Shown in pieces: positions 1 to 7,544 of a DNA stretch of 64,000 nucleotides. The translations under genes were made by a program, and so were the position numbers. The notes under the pieces were generated by a model. That model saw only the letters and a list, made by a program, of their open reading frames with translations. It did not search any database and was not told where the DNA came from. Source of the stretch: Bacteroidales bacterium (GTDB taxonomy: Bacteria; Bacteroidota; Bacteroidia; Bacteroidales; UBA932); NCBI GenBank assembly GCA_015060325.1, contig SUYQ01000004.1, positions 1 through 64,000 on the forward strand, read 5' to 3'. Positions within the stretch are counted from its first letter, which is position 1, and every line of letters begins with the position of its first letter.

Positions 1-1529
1 CAGAAATTCCTGAAGATATTCCCCAGCACCTCGTCCGTCGAGATTTCTCCGACGATGGAGCCGAGGTGGTAGATTGCTTCGCGGATGTCTTGGGCGGCGA
101 GGTCGGTAGGGAGGCCGGAGGCGAGTCCGTCGCGGACGCGGAGGAGGGAAGTGCGGGCGTCGGCCAGGGCCTGAACGTGGCGCTGGTTTGTGACGAGCGT
201 GGTGTCGCTGTCGGCGAGGAGGTCGCGCTGTGTCGAGGCCAGAAGGCCGCGCAAATTGCTGATTCCGGAGCCGGTTTTTGCGGAGATAGGGAGGAGATTT
301 ATGACGTTTTTCGGGCTGTTTTCATCAAAATGACTCTCTGCGGCTGAAATCTCGCCCTCTTTTACAAGCTGCGTCGTAAATCCCTTGCTTTCAATGAGAG
401 AAACAATATTGTTTAATGTGGTAACATTTTTGTTAACCTCAAAAATGTCGGTTTTGTTGAGCAAAATGGCCAGTTTCTGGCTCTCGAAATCGACCTTGCT
501 GATGATCTCGGAAATGGTCTCGCATGTGCTGTCCCAATCACGTGTCAGGTCGAGCATTCCGAGGACGATCGACGCTTCGGAAATCTTCTTGAATGTCCTT
601 TCGATACCGATCTGTTCGACGACTTCCGAGGTCTCGCGGAGGCCGGCGGTGTCGATGAAACGGAAGAGGATTCCGTCAATGTTGAGGGTCTCTTCGATGG
701 TGTCGCGGGTGGTGCCGTGGACATCGGAAACGATCGCACGGTCTTCGCCGAGGAGGGCATTAAGAAGGGTGCTCTTGCCGGTGTTGGTGGCTCCGGCGAT
801 TGCGACCGGCACTCCGTTCTTGATGGCGTTGCCAAGGCGGAATGAATCGATCAGTCGGCCGACGTGTGAGATGATCTGACCCAGCAGGGAGTCGAGCCTT
901 GATCTGTCGGCAAACTCGACCTCTTCTTCGCTGAAGTCAAGTTCGAGCTCCATCAATGACACCAGCTCCAGAAGCTCGCCGCGCATGCCCTTAAGCTCGG
1001 ATGAAAATCCGCCCTTCATCTGGTTGAATGCCACCCTGTGTGCCGCTGCATTCTGTGATGCTATCACATCAGCCACCGCCTCAGCCTGTGCAAGGTCCAT
1101 CTTGCCGTTGAGGAAGGCCCTCTGCGTGAACTCTCCAGGCTCGGCTGCACGCGCACCTGCTGCATGCAGAAGTGCCATGATTTCAGTGACTATATATGAA
1201 GACGCATGACATGAAATCTCTACTGCATTCTCGCCTGTATAGGAGTGTGGAGCACGGAAAACGCTGACCAAAACTTCATCAATTACATGCTTGAAGTCTT
1301 TGTTTGATGAACTATCGCAAGTGTCGGAGCAACAATTATTTATGTTATTGTATATAATGCCAAACTTTAGGCTATATCCTGGTGCTTCGCTGATGTTTCC
1401 CTTGCGGCAGGTCACCACCTTGTCGGCAATAGCCAGTGCCTCCGGGCCGCTGACCCTGATGACTGAGATCGCCCCTGTTCCCGGTACCGTCGCCGGTGCA
1501 TATATCGTGTCTTCGTTTCTGATGTACAT
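1..1529 (-). CDS. mnmE: tRNA uridine-5-carboxymethylaminomethyl GTPase MnmE (3' end cut)
   Basis: MnmE works with MnmG to modify the wobble uridine of some tRNAs. Reading from an ATG at 1529, the N-terminus is MYIRNEDTIYAPATVPGTGA, typical of the formyl-THF-binding domain. The G domain follows: G1 GATNTGKST (near 790), DTAGLRET (near 640) and the G4 motif NKTD. The window ends in the C-terminal helical domain at GEISTDEVLGNIFRNF, with the start of a Cys codon. The family ends in FCIGK, so only about four codons are missing. About 509 codons lie in the window, against about 455 for the usual protein; the extra length sits in a Cys/Ser-rich insert after the first beta strands and in the G domain. 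It is divergent from carAB. Family assignment is secure. Confidence 0.95.
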   Translation of the reverse strand, partial: MYIRNEDTIYAPATVPGTGAISVIRVSGPEALAIADKVVTCRKGNISEAPGYSLKFGIIYNNINNCCSDTCDSSSNKDFKHVIDEVLVSVFRAPHSYTGENAVEISCHASSYIVTEIMALLHAAGARAAEPGEFTQRAFLNGKMDLAQAEAVADVIASQNAAAHRVAFNQMKGGFSSELKGMRGELLELVSLMELELDFSEEEVEFADRSRLDSLLGQIISHVGRLIDSFRLGNAIKNGVPVAIAGATNTGKSTLLNALLGEDRAIVSDVHGTTRDTIEETLNIDGILFRFIDTAGLRETSEVVEQIGIERTFKKISEASIVLGMLDLTRDWDSTCETISEIISKVDFESQKLAILLNKTDIFEVNKNVTTLNNIVSLIESKGFTTQLVKEGEISAAESHFDENSPKNVINLLPISAKTGSGISNLRGLLASTQRDLLADSDTTLVTNQRHVQALADARTSLLRVRDGLASGLPTDLAAQDIREAIYHLGSIVGEISTDEVLGNIFRNF

Positions 1530-1553
1530 AGTCTGTCCCAATTTTCGTATGTC

Positions 1554-1726
1554 TGCCTTGCCGAATCCTGATAGCTGGCCACGCTAGAGCCTCGTTTTGT
1601 GGTCGACCCTGCCGAATCTACCCGGCTGGCCACATCTGAGCCCCGTTTTGTGGCCGACTCCGCCGAATCCATCCAGCTGGCCACATCTGAGCCCTATTTT
1701 GTGGCCGACCCTGATGTCGGGCGAGG
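1554..1726. repeat. 51-bp tandem repeat, about 3.3 copies, each with an internal inverted repeat
   Basis: Three 51-bp units begin at 1574, 1625 and 1676, with a partial unit before them. Each carries GGCCAC and GTGGCC (first unit GGCCAC and GTGGTC) about 17 bases apart, so each can fold into a hairpin. The array lies just upstream of mnmE and ahead of the carAB promoter on the other side. No gene was seen in it. Confidence 0.85.
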
Positions 1727-1772
1727 GAGCCGGCCGCAAAATTACCATAAATGGTAAAGAATGCGAAATTTA

Positions 1773-1805
1773 TTTGTGGAAATCGCGCAAATTTCACTAT
1801 CTTCG
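1773..1805 (+). promoter_or_regulatory. Promoter of the carAB leader
   Basis: TTTG at 1773-1776 and TATCTTCG at 1798-1805, spaced by 21 bases, match the Bacteroidota consensus except for one C in the -7 element. The expected start is near 1810, about 30 bases before the leader ATG. Confidence 0.7.
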
Positions 1806-1841
1806 CAAGGTTTTACGCGTGAGTGTGCGTGTAGGACAAGA

Positions 1842-1976
1842 ATGAACATTAAAACGGGAAACGCCATGTGTAAACGAGCAACAGCCGGAACATATCTGAA
1901 AGTGAACGCATTACCAGTTGATGCACCTTCATGTTTTTTCCCGTTAACTATTGCTGTCGACCATTTTCTCTATTGA
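1842..1976 (+). CDS. Leader peptide of carAB (44 aa), pyrL-like
   Basis: The 44-codon ORF starts with ATG at 1842, soon after the predicted transcription start, and its TGA at 1974-1976 lies inside the terminator hairpin. Codons 31-36 (CFFPLT) are encoded over a run of six T (1934-1939). From memory, the E. coli PyrL leader of pyrBI is also 44 codons and has FFFPL over a U-rich pause. In that system low UTP stalls RNA polymerase at the U run, the ribosome catches up, and the terminator cannot form. An AACGGGAAA at 1853-1861 is complementary to TTTCCCGTT at 1937-1945 and could form a pause or anti-structure. Function is inferred from this arrangement and from the downstream pyrimidine genes. 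Confidence 0.65.
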   Translation: MNIKTGNAMCKRATAGTYLKVNALPVDAPSCFFPLTIAVDHFLY

Positions 1977-1993
1977 GAAGTGGTCGTTTTTTT
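1958..1993 (+). terminator. Attenuator terminator upstream of carA
   Basis: CGACCA (1958-1963) pairs with TGGTCG (1981-1986). The stem is extended by mostly paired bases (TTTTCTC with GAGAAG) around a TATT loop, and seven T follow at 1987-1993. The leader peptide stop codon lies in the stem, so a ribosome finishing the leader would block folding. Confidence 0.8.
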
Positions 1994-2126
1994 AGCCCCT
2001 GATTAGCGCGTTCAGATTCCCGATCATGTCGGAGATGACGAGAAAGGACGACAGAGGACGAGAAGGAACGAGGGACAGGACAATGGGAAACCATAGAAAG
2101 AAATTAAAATTTAACCGAAATATAAA

Positions 2127-3236
2127 ATGAAACTTAAAGCAACACTTCGTCTGGAGAATGGCCTGGAGTTCCATGGCTATTCATTGGGCTGCACTGAGGC
2201 TGCAGGGGGTGAGGTGGTCTTCAACACTTCGATGGTGGGATACCCGGAGCAGCTGACAGACCCGACATACAACCAGCAGATCCTCGGCCTGACCTATCCG
2301 CTGATCGGCAATTATGGTGTTCCTTCTGAGGAACTGATCGGCGAAAGTCTTTCAAAGAATCTCGAGTCTGAGAAGATCCAGCCAAACGGTCTGGTTATCT
2401 TTGACTACTGTGAGGACTACAGCAACTGGGAGGCGGTCAAGAGCCTTGAGCAGTGGATGAATGAGCAGGGACTTACAGGTATCTATGGTATTGATACAAG
2501 GGAACTTGCGAAGATTCTCCGCGACAAGGGCCCGATGAAGGGTTGCATCATTCCGGAAGGTGCCAAGGCGCCTGAGGCCCTCAAGGAGCCGACTCCGGCT
2601 GAGGTGAGCTGCAAGGAGCCGATCACATACAAGGCCCAGCCTGCACAGGACGTCGAGAATGTCAACGGCAGCAAGGCTGTCACCACCGCCGGCAAGCGCG
2701 TAGTGCTTGTCGACTGTGGCGTAAGGCACAGCATCATCCGCGGCCTCATCGCGAGGGGAGTGGAGGTTGTAAGGGTGCCTTACAACTACGATTTCACTGG
2801 TATGGAATATGACGGAGTGTATGTCTCCAACGGCCCTGGATGCCTCTGCAACTATGGCGAGACCGTGGAGAACCTCAAGAAGGTCCTTGCAGGAAGCAAG
2901 CCTGTTTTCGGCCTCGGCGTTGGATATCATCTCATCGCAAAGGCGGCAGGATGCGAGATGGCAAGACTTGCCCATCCTCACAGAAGCGCCAACCAGCCTG
3001 TCCGCAAGGAGGGCAGCAACCGCACATACATCACCTCTCAGAACGTCTACCGCACCATCAAGCCTGAGTCGATTCCGGCTGATTGGGAAGTATACTTCAC
3101 AAACCTCAACGACGGCGCGGTCGACGGCCTCCGCCACAAGACAAAACCGTTTGCAGGTACCCAGTTCAACCCTGAGGTATGTGTAGGCCTGACAGAAAAC
3201 GTCACACCAATTGATGAATTCATATCGAAGTTATAG
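2127..3236 (+). CDS. carA: Carbamoyl-phosphate synthase small subunit, glutaminase catalytic residues missing
   Basis: CarA normally hydrolyses glutamine and passes ammonia to CarB for pyrimidine and arginine synthesis. The 369-residue protein has the full fold: N-terminal CarA domain (GEVVFNTSMVGYPEQLTDP), then a class I amidotransferase domain with NGPG. The nucleophile motif normally written GICLGHQ reads GLGVGYH here, with Gly264 in place of the catalytic Cys. The catalytic His of the usual HPE motif is Asn348 (FNPEV), while the Glu is kept. The frame is intact and the gene is joined to carB, so this is not random decay. The family assignment is sure. I infer that the subunit is structural and that the complex uses free ammonia, as vertebrate CPS I does with its lost Cys. 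Confidence 0.93.
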   Translation: MKLKATLRLENGLEFHGYSLGCTEAAGGEVVFNTSMVGYPEQLTDPTYNQQILGLTYPLIGNYGVPSEELIGESLSKNLESEKIQPNGLVIFDYCEDYSNWEAVKSLEQWMNEQGLTGIYGIDTRELAKILRDKGPMKGCIIPEGAKAPEALKEPTPAEVSCKEPITYKAQPAQDVENVNGSKAVTTAGKRVVLVDCGVRHSIIRGLIARGVEVVRVPYNYDFTGMEYDGVYVSNGPGCLCNYGETVENLKKVLAGSKPVFGLGVGYHLIAKAAGCEMARLAHPHRSANQPVRKEGSNRTYITSQNVYRTIKPESIPADWEVYFTNLNDGAVDGLRHKTKPFAGTQFNPEVCVGLTENVTPIDEFISKL

Positions 3237-3240
3237 ATTT

Positions 3241-3269
3241 CTCGACTCGCTTTGCTCGCTCGAAATGAC
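3241..3269. repeat. REP-like element, family 1 (copy 1)
   Basis: A 29-bp sequence beginning CTCGACTCGCTTTGCTCG and ending GAAATGAC, just after the carA stop codon. Further copies lie at 21014-21042 and 44518-44546. Confidence 0.8.
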
Positions 3270-3285
3270 ATGTAAGGAAGATTCT

Positions 3286-3361
3286 CTGAAACGACAGGAA
3301 GAAACCCTGAAACGACAGGAAGAAACACTGAAACGACAGGAAGAAACACTGAAATGACAGG
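3286..3361. repeat. 21-bp tandem repeat between carA and carB
   Basis: The unit CTGAAACGACAGGAAGAAAC plus one base starts at 3286, 3307, 3328 and 3349 (last copy partial and diverging). It lies between the REP-like copy and the carB start, inside the presumed carAB mRNA. Confidence 0.9.
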
Positions 3362-3375
3362 CGGGAAAGTTAGTA

Positions 3376-6300
3376 ATGACAGACAAGATTATGATTGACA
3401 ACAGCATAAAGAAAGTCCTCGTGCTCGGTTCGGGAGCACTCAAGATCGGTCAGGCCGGAGAGTTTGACTATTCAGGCTCACAGGCCCTCAAGGCCCTCAG
3501 AGAGGAGGGAATAGAGACCATCCTCATCAATCCTAACATCGCGACAGTCCAGACATCTGAACAGGTCGCAGACAAGGTATACTTCCTCCCCGTAACAGCA
3601 TACTTTGTAGAAAAGGTGATCCAGAAGGAAGCCCCTCAGGGAATCCTCCTCGCGTTCGGTGGCCAGACAGCGCTGAACTGCGGTGTGGACCTCTATGAGG
3701 CAGGCATCCTTGAGAAATACAACGTGAAGGTGCTCGGTACCCCTGTCCAGGCTATCATGGACACTGAGGACCGCGAATTCTTCAACGCCAAGCTCGCGGA
3801 GATCAACGTAAAGACCATCAAGTCACATGCAGTCGAGACCGTGGAGGCAGCCAAGGAGGCAGCCAAGGAACTCGGCTATCCTGTGATCGTCCGTGCAGCC
3901 TACGCCCTCGGAGGCCTCGGCTCGGGCTTCTGCAACAACGAAGAGGAGCTCGTCACTCTCTGCGAAAGTTCATTCTCGTTCTCTCCTCAGGTCCTCGTCG
4001 AGAAGTCTCTCAAGGGATGGAAGGAGATCGAGTATGAGGTGATGCGTGACCGCTATGACAACTGCATCGCCATCTGTAACATGGAGAACTTCGACCCTCT
4101 CGGAATCCACACCGGTGAGTCTATCGTAGTCGCTCCGACCCAGACACTCAGCGCGAAGGAATGCCAGTTCCTCCATGACCTTGCAATCAAGATGGTACGC
4201 CATATCGGCATCGTCGGAGAATGTAACGTCCAGTACGCATACGACACAGATTCGATGGAATACTATGTGATCGAGATGAACGCCCGCCTCAGCCGCTCGT
4301 CAGCCCTCGCTTCGAAAGCGACAGGATTCCCGATCGCTTTCGTTGCGGCAAAGATCGGCCTCGGCTACGGCCTTTTCGATATCAAGAACTCAGTGACCAA
4401 GCAGACTCCAGCCTTCTTCGAACCCGCCCTTGACTATGTTGTGGCCAAGATCCCACGCTGGGACCTCTCGAAGTTCACCGGCGTTTCACGCAAGATTGGC
4501 TCGAGCATGAAATCTGTCGGTGAGGTGATGTCTCTCGGACGTAACTTCGAGGAGATCATCCAGAAAGGTCTCCGTATGATCGGTCAGGGCGCAAACGGCT
4601 TTGTGGGTAACAAGGAGATCAAAGTAGACGACATCGACCAGGCGCTCAACGAGCCTACAGACAACCGTATCTTCGTGATTTCCAAGGCTATGCAGGCCGG
4701 CTATACCGTAGACCAGATTCATGATCTGACGAAGATCGACAAGTGGTTCCTGAACAAGCTCATGGGCATCGTGAATACCCATAAGGAGATGTGTCAGTAT
4801 GACAACTGCGAGCAGATGCCTCTCGAGCTTCTCAAGAAGGCCAAGCTCCAGGGATTCTCGGATGTCCAGGTGGCCAACGCCCTTTATAAGAATATGGATA
4901 CAGAGATGGCTGAAGACATCGTCCGCGCATTCCGTAAGTCCAAGGGCATCGTGCCATGCGTAAAGCAGATCGACACACTCGCGGCTGACTATCCTGCAGC
5001 AACAAACTACCTCTATCTTACATATGGCGGTAACTACCATGATGTCAAGTATCAGCACGATAAGAATTCTGTAATCGTTCTCGGATCGGGTGCATACCGC
5101 ATCGGTAGCTCGGTAGAGTTCGACTGGTGTTCGGTAAACGCTCTTCAGACCATCCGCAATCAGGGATACAGGGGAGTCATGATCAACTACAACCCTGAGA
5201 CCGTATCTACTGACTACGACATGTGCGACCGTCTCTATTTCGACGAACTCACATTCGAGCGCGTGATGGATATCCACGACCTTGAGAATCCTCACGGAAC
5301 AGTTGTGTCAGTGGGTGGTCAGATTCCTAACAACCTTGCCCTCAGACTCGACCAGAACAAGGTCAACATCCTCGGAACCAAGGCTACTTCTATCGACAAG
5401 GCAGAGGACCGTCACAAGTTCTCTTCTATCGTCGACGCCCTCGGCATAGACCAGCCTAAGTGGAAGGAACTTACAAACTTCGACGAGGTGGACCAGTTCA
5501 TCGACCAGGTCGGCTTCCCTGTTCTCGTTCGTCCTTCATATGTGCTTTCAGGTGCTGCGATGAACGTATGCTACAACCATGAGGAGCTTCGCAACTTCCT
5601 CGGTCTTGCTGCGGAAGTGTCTGAGAAACATCCAGTTGTGATGTCTGAGTTCATGCAGCGCTGCAAGGAGATTGAGTTTGATGCAGTGGCTGATGGAGGA
5701 GAGGTGATCGCCTATGCTATCTCCGAGCACGTGGAGTTCGCCGGAGTTCACTCAGGTGACGCTACGATCCAGTTCCCTCCACAGAAACTCTATGTCGAGA
5801 CAGTACGCCGCATCAAGAAGATAGCAAAGAAGATTGCTTCTGCCCTCGAGATCACAGGACCGTTCAACATCCAGTTCCTTGCGAAGGACAATTACATCAA
5901 GGTGATCGAGTGTAACCTCCGTGCTTCACGAAGCTTCCCATTCGTATCGAAGGTCCTCAAGATCAACATGATCGAGCTCGCAACCAAGGCTATGCTCGGC
6001 CTCAAGCCGGCTGCGCCTCGCAAGTCTGCTTTCGACCTTGATTATGTAGGTATCAAGTCATCTCAGTTCTCGTTCTCACGTCTCCAGCAGGCTGACCCTG
6101 TTCTCGGAGTGGACATGCACTCGACAGGTGAGGTAGGATGTATCGGCGATGACTTCAATGAGGCACTCCTTAACTCGATGCTCTCTGTGGGATATGAGAT
6201 CCCTAAGAAGAACATCCTCATATCTTCAGGAAACGCTCTCCAGAAGGCCGACCTTCTCAATGCCTGCAAGCTTCTCCATGAGAGAGGATACAAGCTCTAT

Positions 6301-6627
6301 GGTACAGAGGGTTCCGCTAAATATCTGACTGAGAACGGCGTTCCTACCGAGCGTGTGATCTGGCCTACAGAGGCACAGGATCCAGAACTTGCCGGCAAGT
6401 ACAAGCAGGCAATGGAAATGCTCGCCAACAAGGAGCTCGATCTGGTGATCAACATCCCTAAGAACTTCTCGCACAAGGAGTTGACCAACGGATACTATGT
6501 CCGCCGTGCAGCCGTTGACTTCAACATCCCGCTCATCACGAATGCCCGTCTGGCAACAGCCTTCATCCGCGCATTCTGCTCGATGTCCATCGACGACATC
6601 CAGATCAAGAGCTGGGATCAGTACTAA
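3376..6627 (+). CDS. carB: Carbamoyl-phosphate synthase large subunit
   Basis: CarB makes carbamoyl phosphate from bicarbonate, ATP and ammonia. At 1083 residues it is close to the usual 1070. It has two homologous ATP-grasp halves: the first opens with VLVLGSGALKIGQAGEFDYS, the second with VIVLGSGAYRIGSSVEFDW near residue 570. The C-terminal allosteric (MGS-like) domain has the stretches DLVINIPKN and PLITNARLATAFI. All landmarks of an active enzyme appear present, so the damage in this complex is confined to CarA. The gene is 139 bp from carA, likely on the same transcript, and ends before a strong terminator. Confidence 0.97.
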   Translation: MTDKIMIDNSIKKVLVLGSGALKIGQAGEFDYSGSQALKALREEGIETILINPNIATVQTSEQVADKVYFLPVTAYFVEKVIQKEAPQGILLAFGGQTALNCGVDLYEAGILEKYNVKVLGTPVQAIMDTEDREFFNAKLAEINVKTIKSHAVETVEAAKEAAKELGYPVIVRAAYALGGLGSGFCNNEEELVTLCESSFSFSPQVLVEKSLKGWKEIEYEVMRDRYDNCIAICNMENFDPLGIHTGESIVVAPTQTLSAKECQFLHDLAIKMVRHIGIVGECNVQYAYDTDSMEYYVIEMNARLSRSSALASKATGFPIAFVAAKIGLGYGLFDIKNSVTKQTPAFFEPALDYVVAKIPRWDLSKFTGVSRKIGSSMKSVGEVMSLGRNFEEIIQKGLRMIGQGANGFVGNKEIKVDDIDQALNEPTDNRIFVISKAMQAGYTVDQIHDLTKIDKWFLNKLMGIVNTHKEMCQYDNCEQMPLELLKKAKLQGFSDVQVANALYKNMDTEMAEDIVRAFRKSKGIVPCVKQIDTLAADYPAATNYLYLTYGGNYHDVKYQHDKNSVIVLGSGAYRIGSSVEFDWCSVNALQTIRNQGYRGVMINYNPETVSTDYDMCDRLYFDELTFERVMDIHDLENPHGTVVSVGGQIPNNLALRLDQNKVNILGTKATSIDKAEDRHKFSSIVDALGIDQPKWKELTNFDEVDQFIDQVGFPVLVRPSYVLSGAAMNVCYNHEELRNFLGLAAEVSEKHPVVMSEFMQRCKEIEFDAVADGGEVIAYAISEHVEFAGVHSGDATIQFPPQKLYVETVRRIKKIAKKIASALEITGPFNIQFLAKDNYIKVIECNLRASRSFPFVSKVLKINMIELATKAMLGLKPAAPRKSAFDLDYVGIKSSQFSFSRLQQADPVLGVDMHSTGEVGCIGDDFNEALLNSMLSVGYEIPKKNILISSGNALQKADLLNACKLLHERGYKLYGTEGSAKYLTENGVPTERVIWPTEAQDPELAGKYKQAMEMLANKELDLVINIPKNFSHKELTNGYYVRRAAVDFNIPLITNARLATAFIRAFCSMSIDDIQIKSWDQY

Positions 6628-6648
6628 CATACTGTATTCATAAAGTGA

Positions 6649-6684
6649 AACAGCTCGCAACCACACGCGGTTGCGAGCTGTTTT
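6649..6684 (+). terminator. Terminator of carAB
   Basis: A perfect 14-bp stem: AACAGCTCGCAACC at 6649-6662 and its complement at 6669-6682, with loop ACACGC, ending in a short T run. Confidence 0.9.
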
Positions 6685-6744
6685 GTCATCCTGATCTCCT
6701 CACTGTCCTCCTTCACCTCCTCTCTGTCACTCTGAACCGTCCAC

Positions 6745-7236
6745 TGTCATCCTGAGCGTCAGCGAAGGATCTTTCACCCGGAAAGTCCCACTTCAATTCT
6801 GATGTAAAAGATGTTTCGCTTCGCTCAACATGACAGTTTTACATCCCGCTCTCCTCTCTGTCCTCCTTCGATCCTCTCTGTTCTCCTGAGCCGTCCACTG
6901 TCATCCTGAGCGCAGCGAAGGATCTTTCACCCGGAAAGTCCCACTTCAATTCTGATGCAAAAGATGTTTCGCTTCGCTCAACATGACAGTTTTACATCCC
7001 GCTCTCCTCACTGTCCTCCTTCGCTCCTCTCTGTTCTCCTGAACCGTCCACTGTCATCCTGAGCGTCAGTGAAGGATCTTTCACCCGGAAAGTCTCACTT
7101 CACTTCTGATGTAAAAGATGTTTCGCTTCGCTCAACATGACAGTTTTACATCCCGCTCTCCCCCCTGTCCTCCTTCGCTCCTCTCTGTCCTCCTGAACCG
7201 TCCACTGTCATCCTGAGCGCAGCGAAGGATCTTTCC
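6745..7236. repeat. Array A of REP-like inverted-pair element, family 2
   Basis: Units start at 6746, 6900, 7053 and 7207 (spacing 153-154 bp; the last is truncated). Each full unit has a left arm (GTCATCCTGAGCG..AGCGAAGGATCTTT) and, about 35 bases on, an inverted partner (AAAGATGTTTCGCTTCGCTC..CATGACAG). The arms could form one long imperfect hairpin of about 92 bp, for example 6745-6836. Pyrimidine-rich linkers (CTCCTCTCTGTCCTCC type) separate the units. No gene lies in this block. Confidence 0.9.
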
Positions 7237-7544
7237 CACGGTATTCACCATCATCTGTCGCAACACATAGTGTGCCCGGTAGTCTTTTTTGCCGACCTCC
7301 AAGCACGCCAATGTGCCTCTGGTGGCACTAGAATGCATATCAGTGTGCTCGGTGGTCAAAACAAATGACCACCGAGCACACATGCTGTAAGTATTTGACA
7401 TCCGGACACTATTCCAACACTATTCCAACACGCCACATAGCTAAACTTTTCCGAATGTCAAGCCTCCACCCAGACTGTCAAGCCTCCACCCAAACTGTCA
7501 TGCCTCCACCCAGACTGCCACAGCCTCAACTTATCCTCTACATC
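7237..7544. other. Gene-free stretch with a perfect hairpin and a 20-bp tandem repeat
   Basis: A perfect 16-bp inverted repeat (GTGTGCTCGGTGGTCA at 7343-7358, complement at 7366-7381, loop of 7) is followed by about 3.5 copies of a 20-bp unit (TGTCAAGCCTCCACCCAGAC) starting at 7456, 7476, 7496 and 7516. The hairpin is not followed by a T run on either strand, so it is not an obvious terminator. I see no coding sequence here. Confidence 0.8.

Noticed and set aside
1597..1845. An 82-codon ORF in the 51-bp repeat region
   Set aside because: It translates the tandem repeat (WPHLSP units) and runs over the carAB promoter; no start signal or conserved domain supports it.
6745..7236. CRISPR array
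   Set aside because: The units are 153-154 bp apart and made of paired inverted arms with similar, not unique, linkers. There are no short equal spacers and no cas genes.
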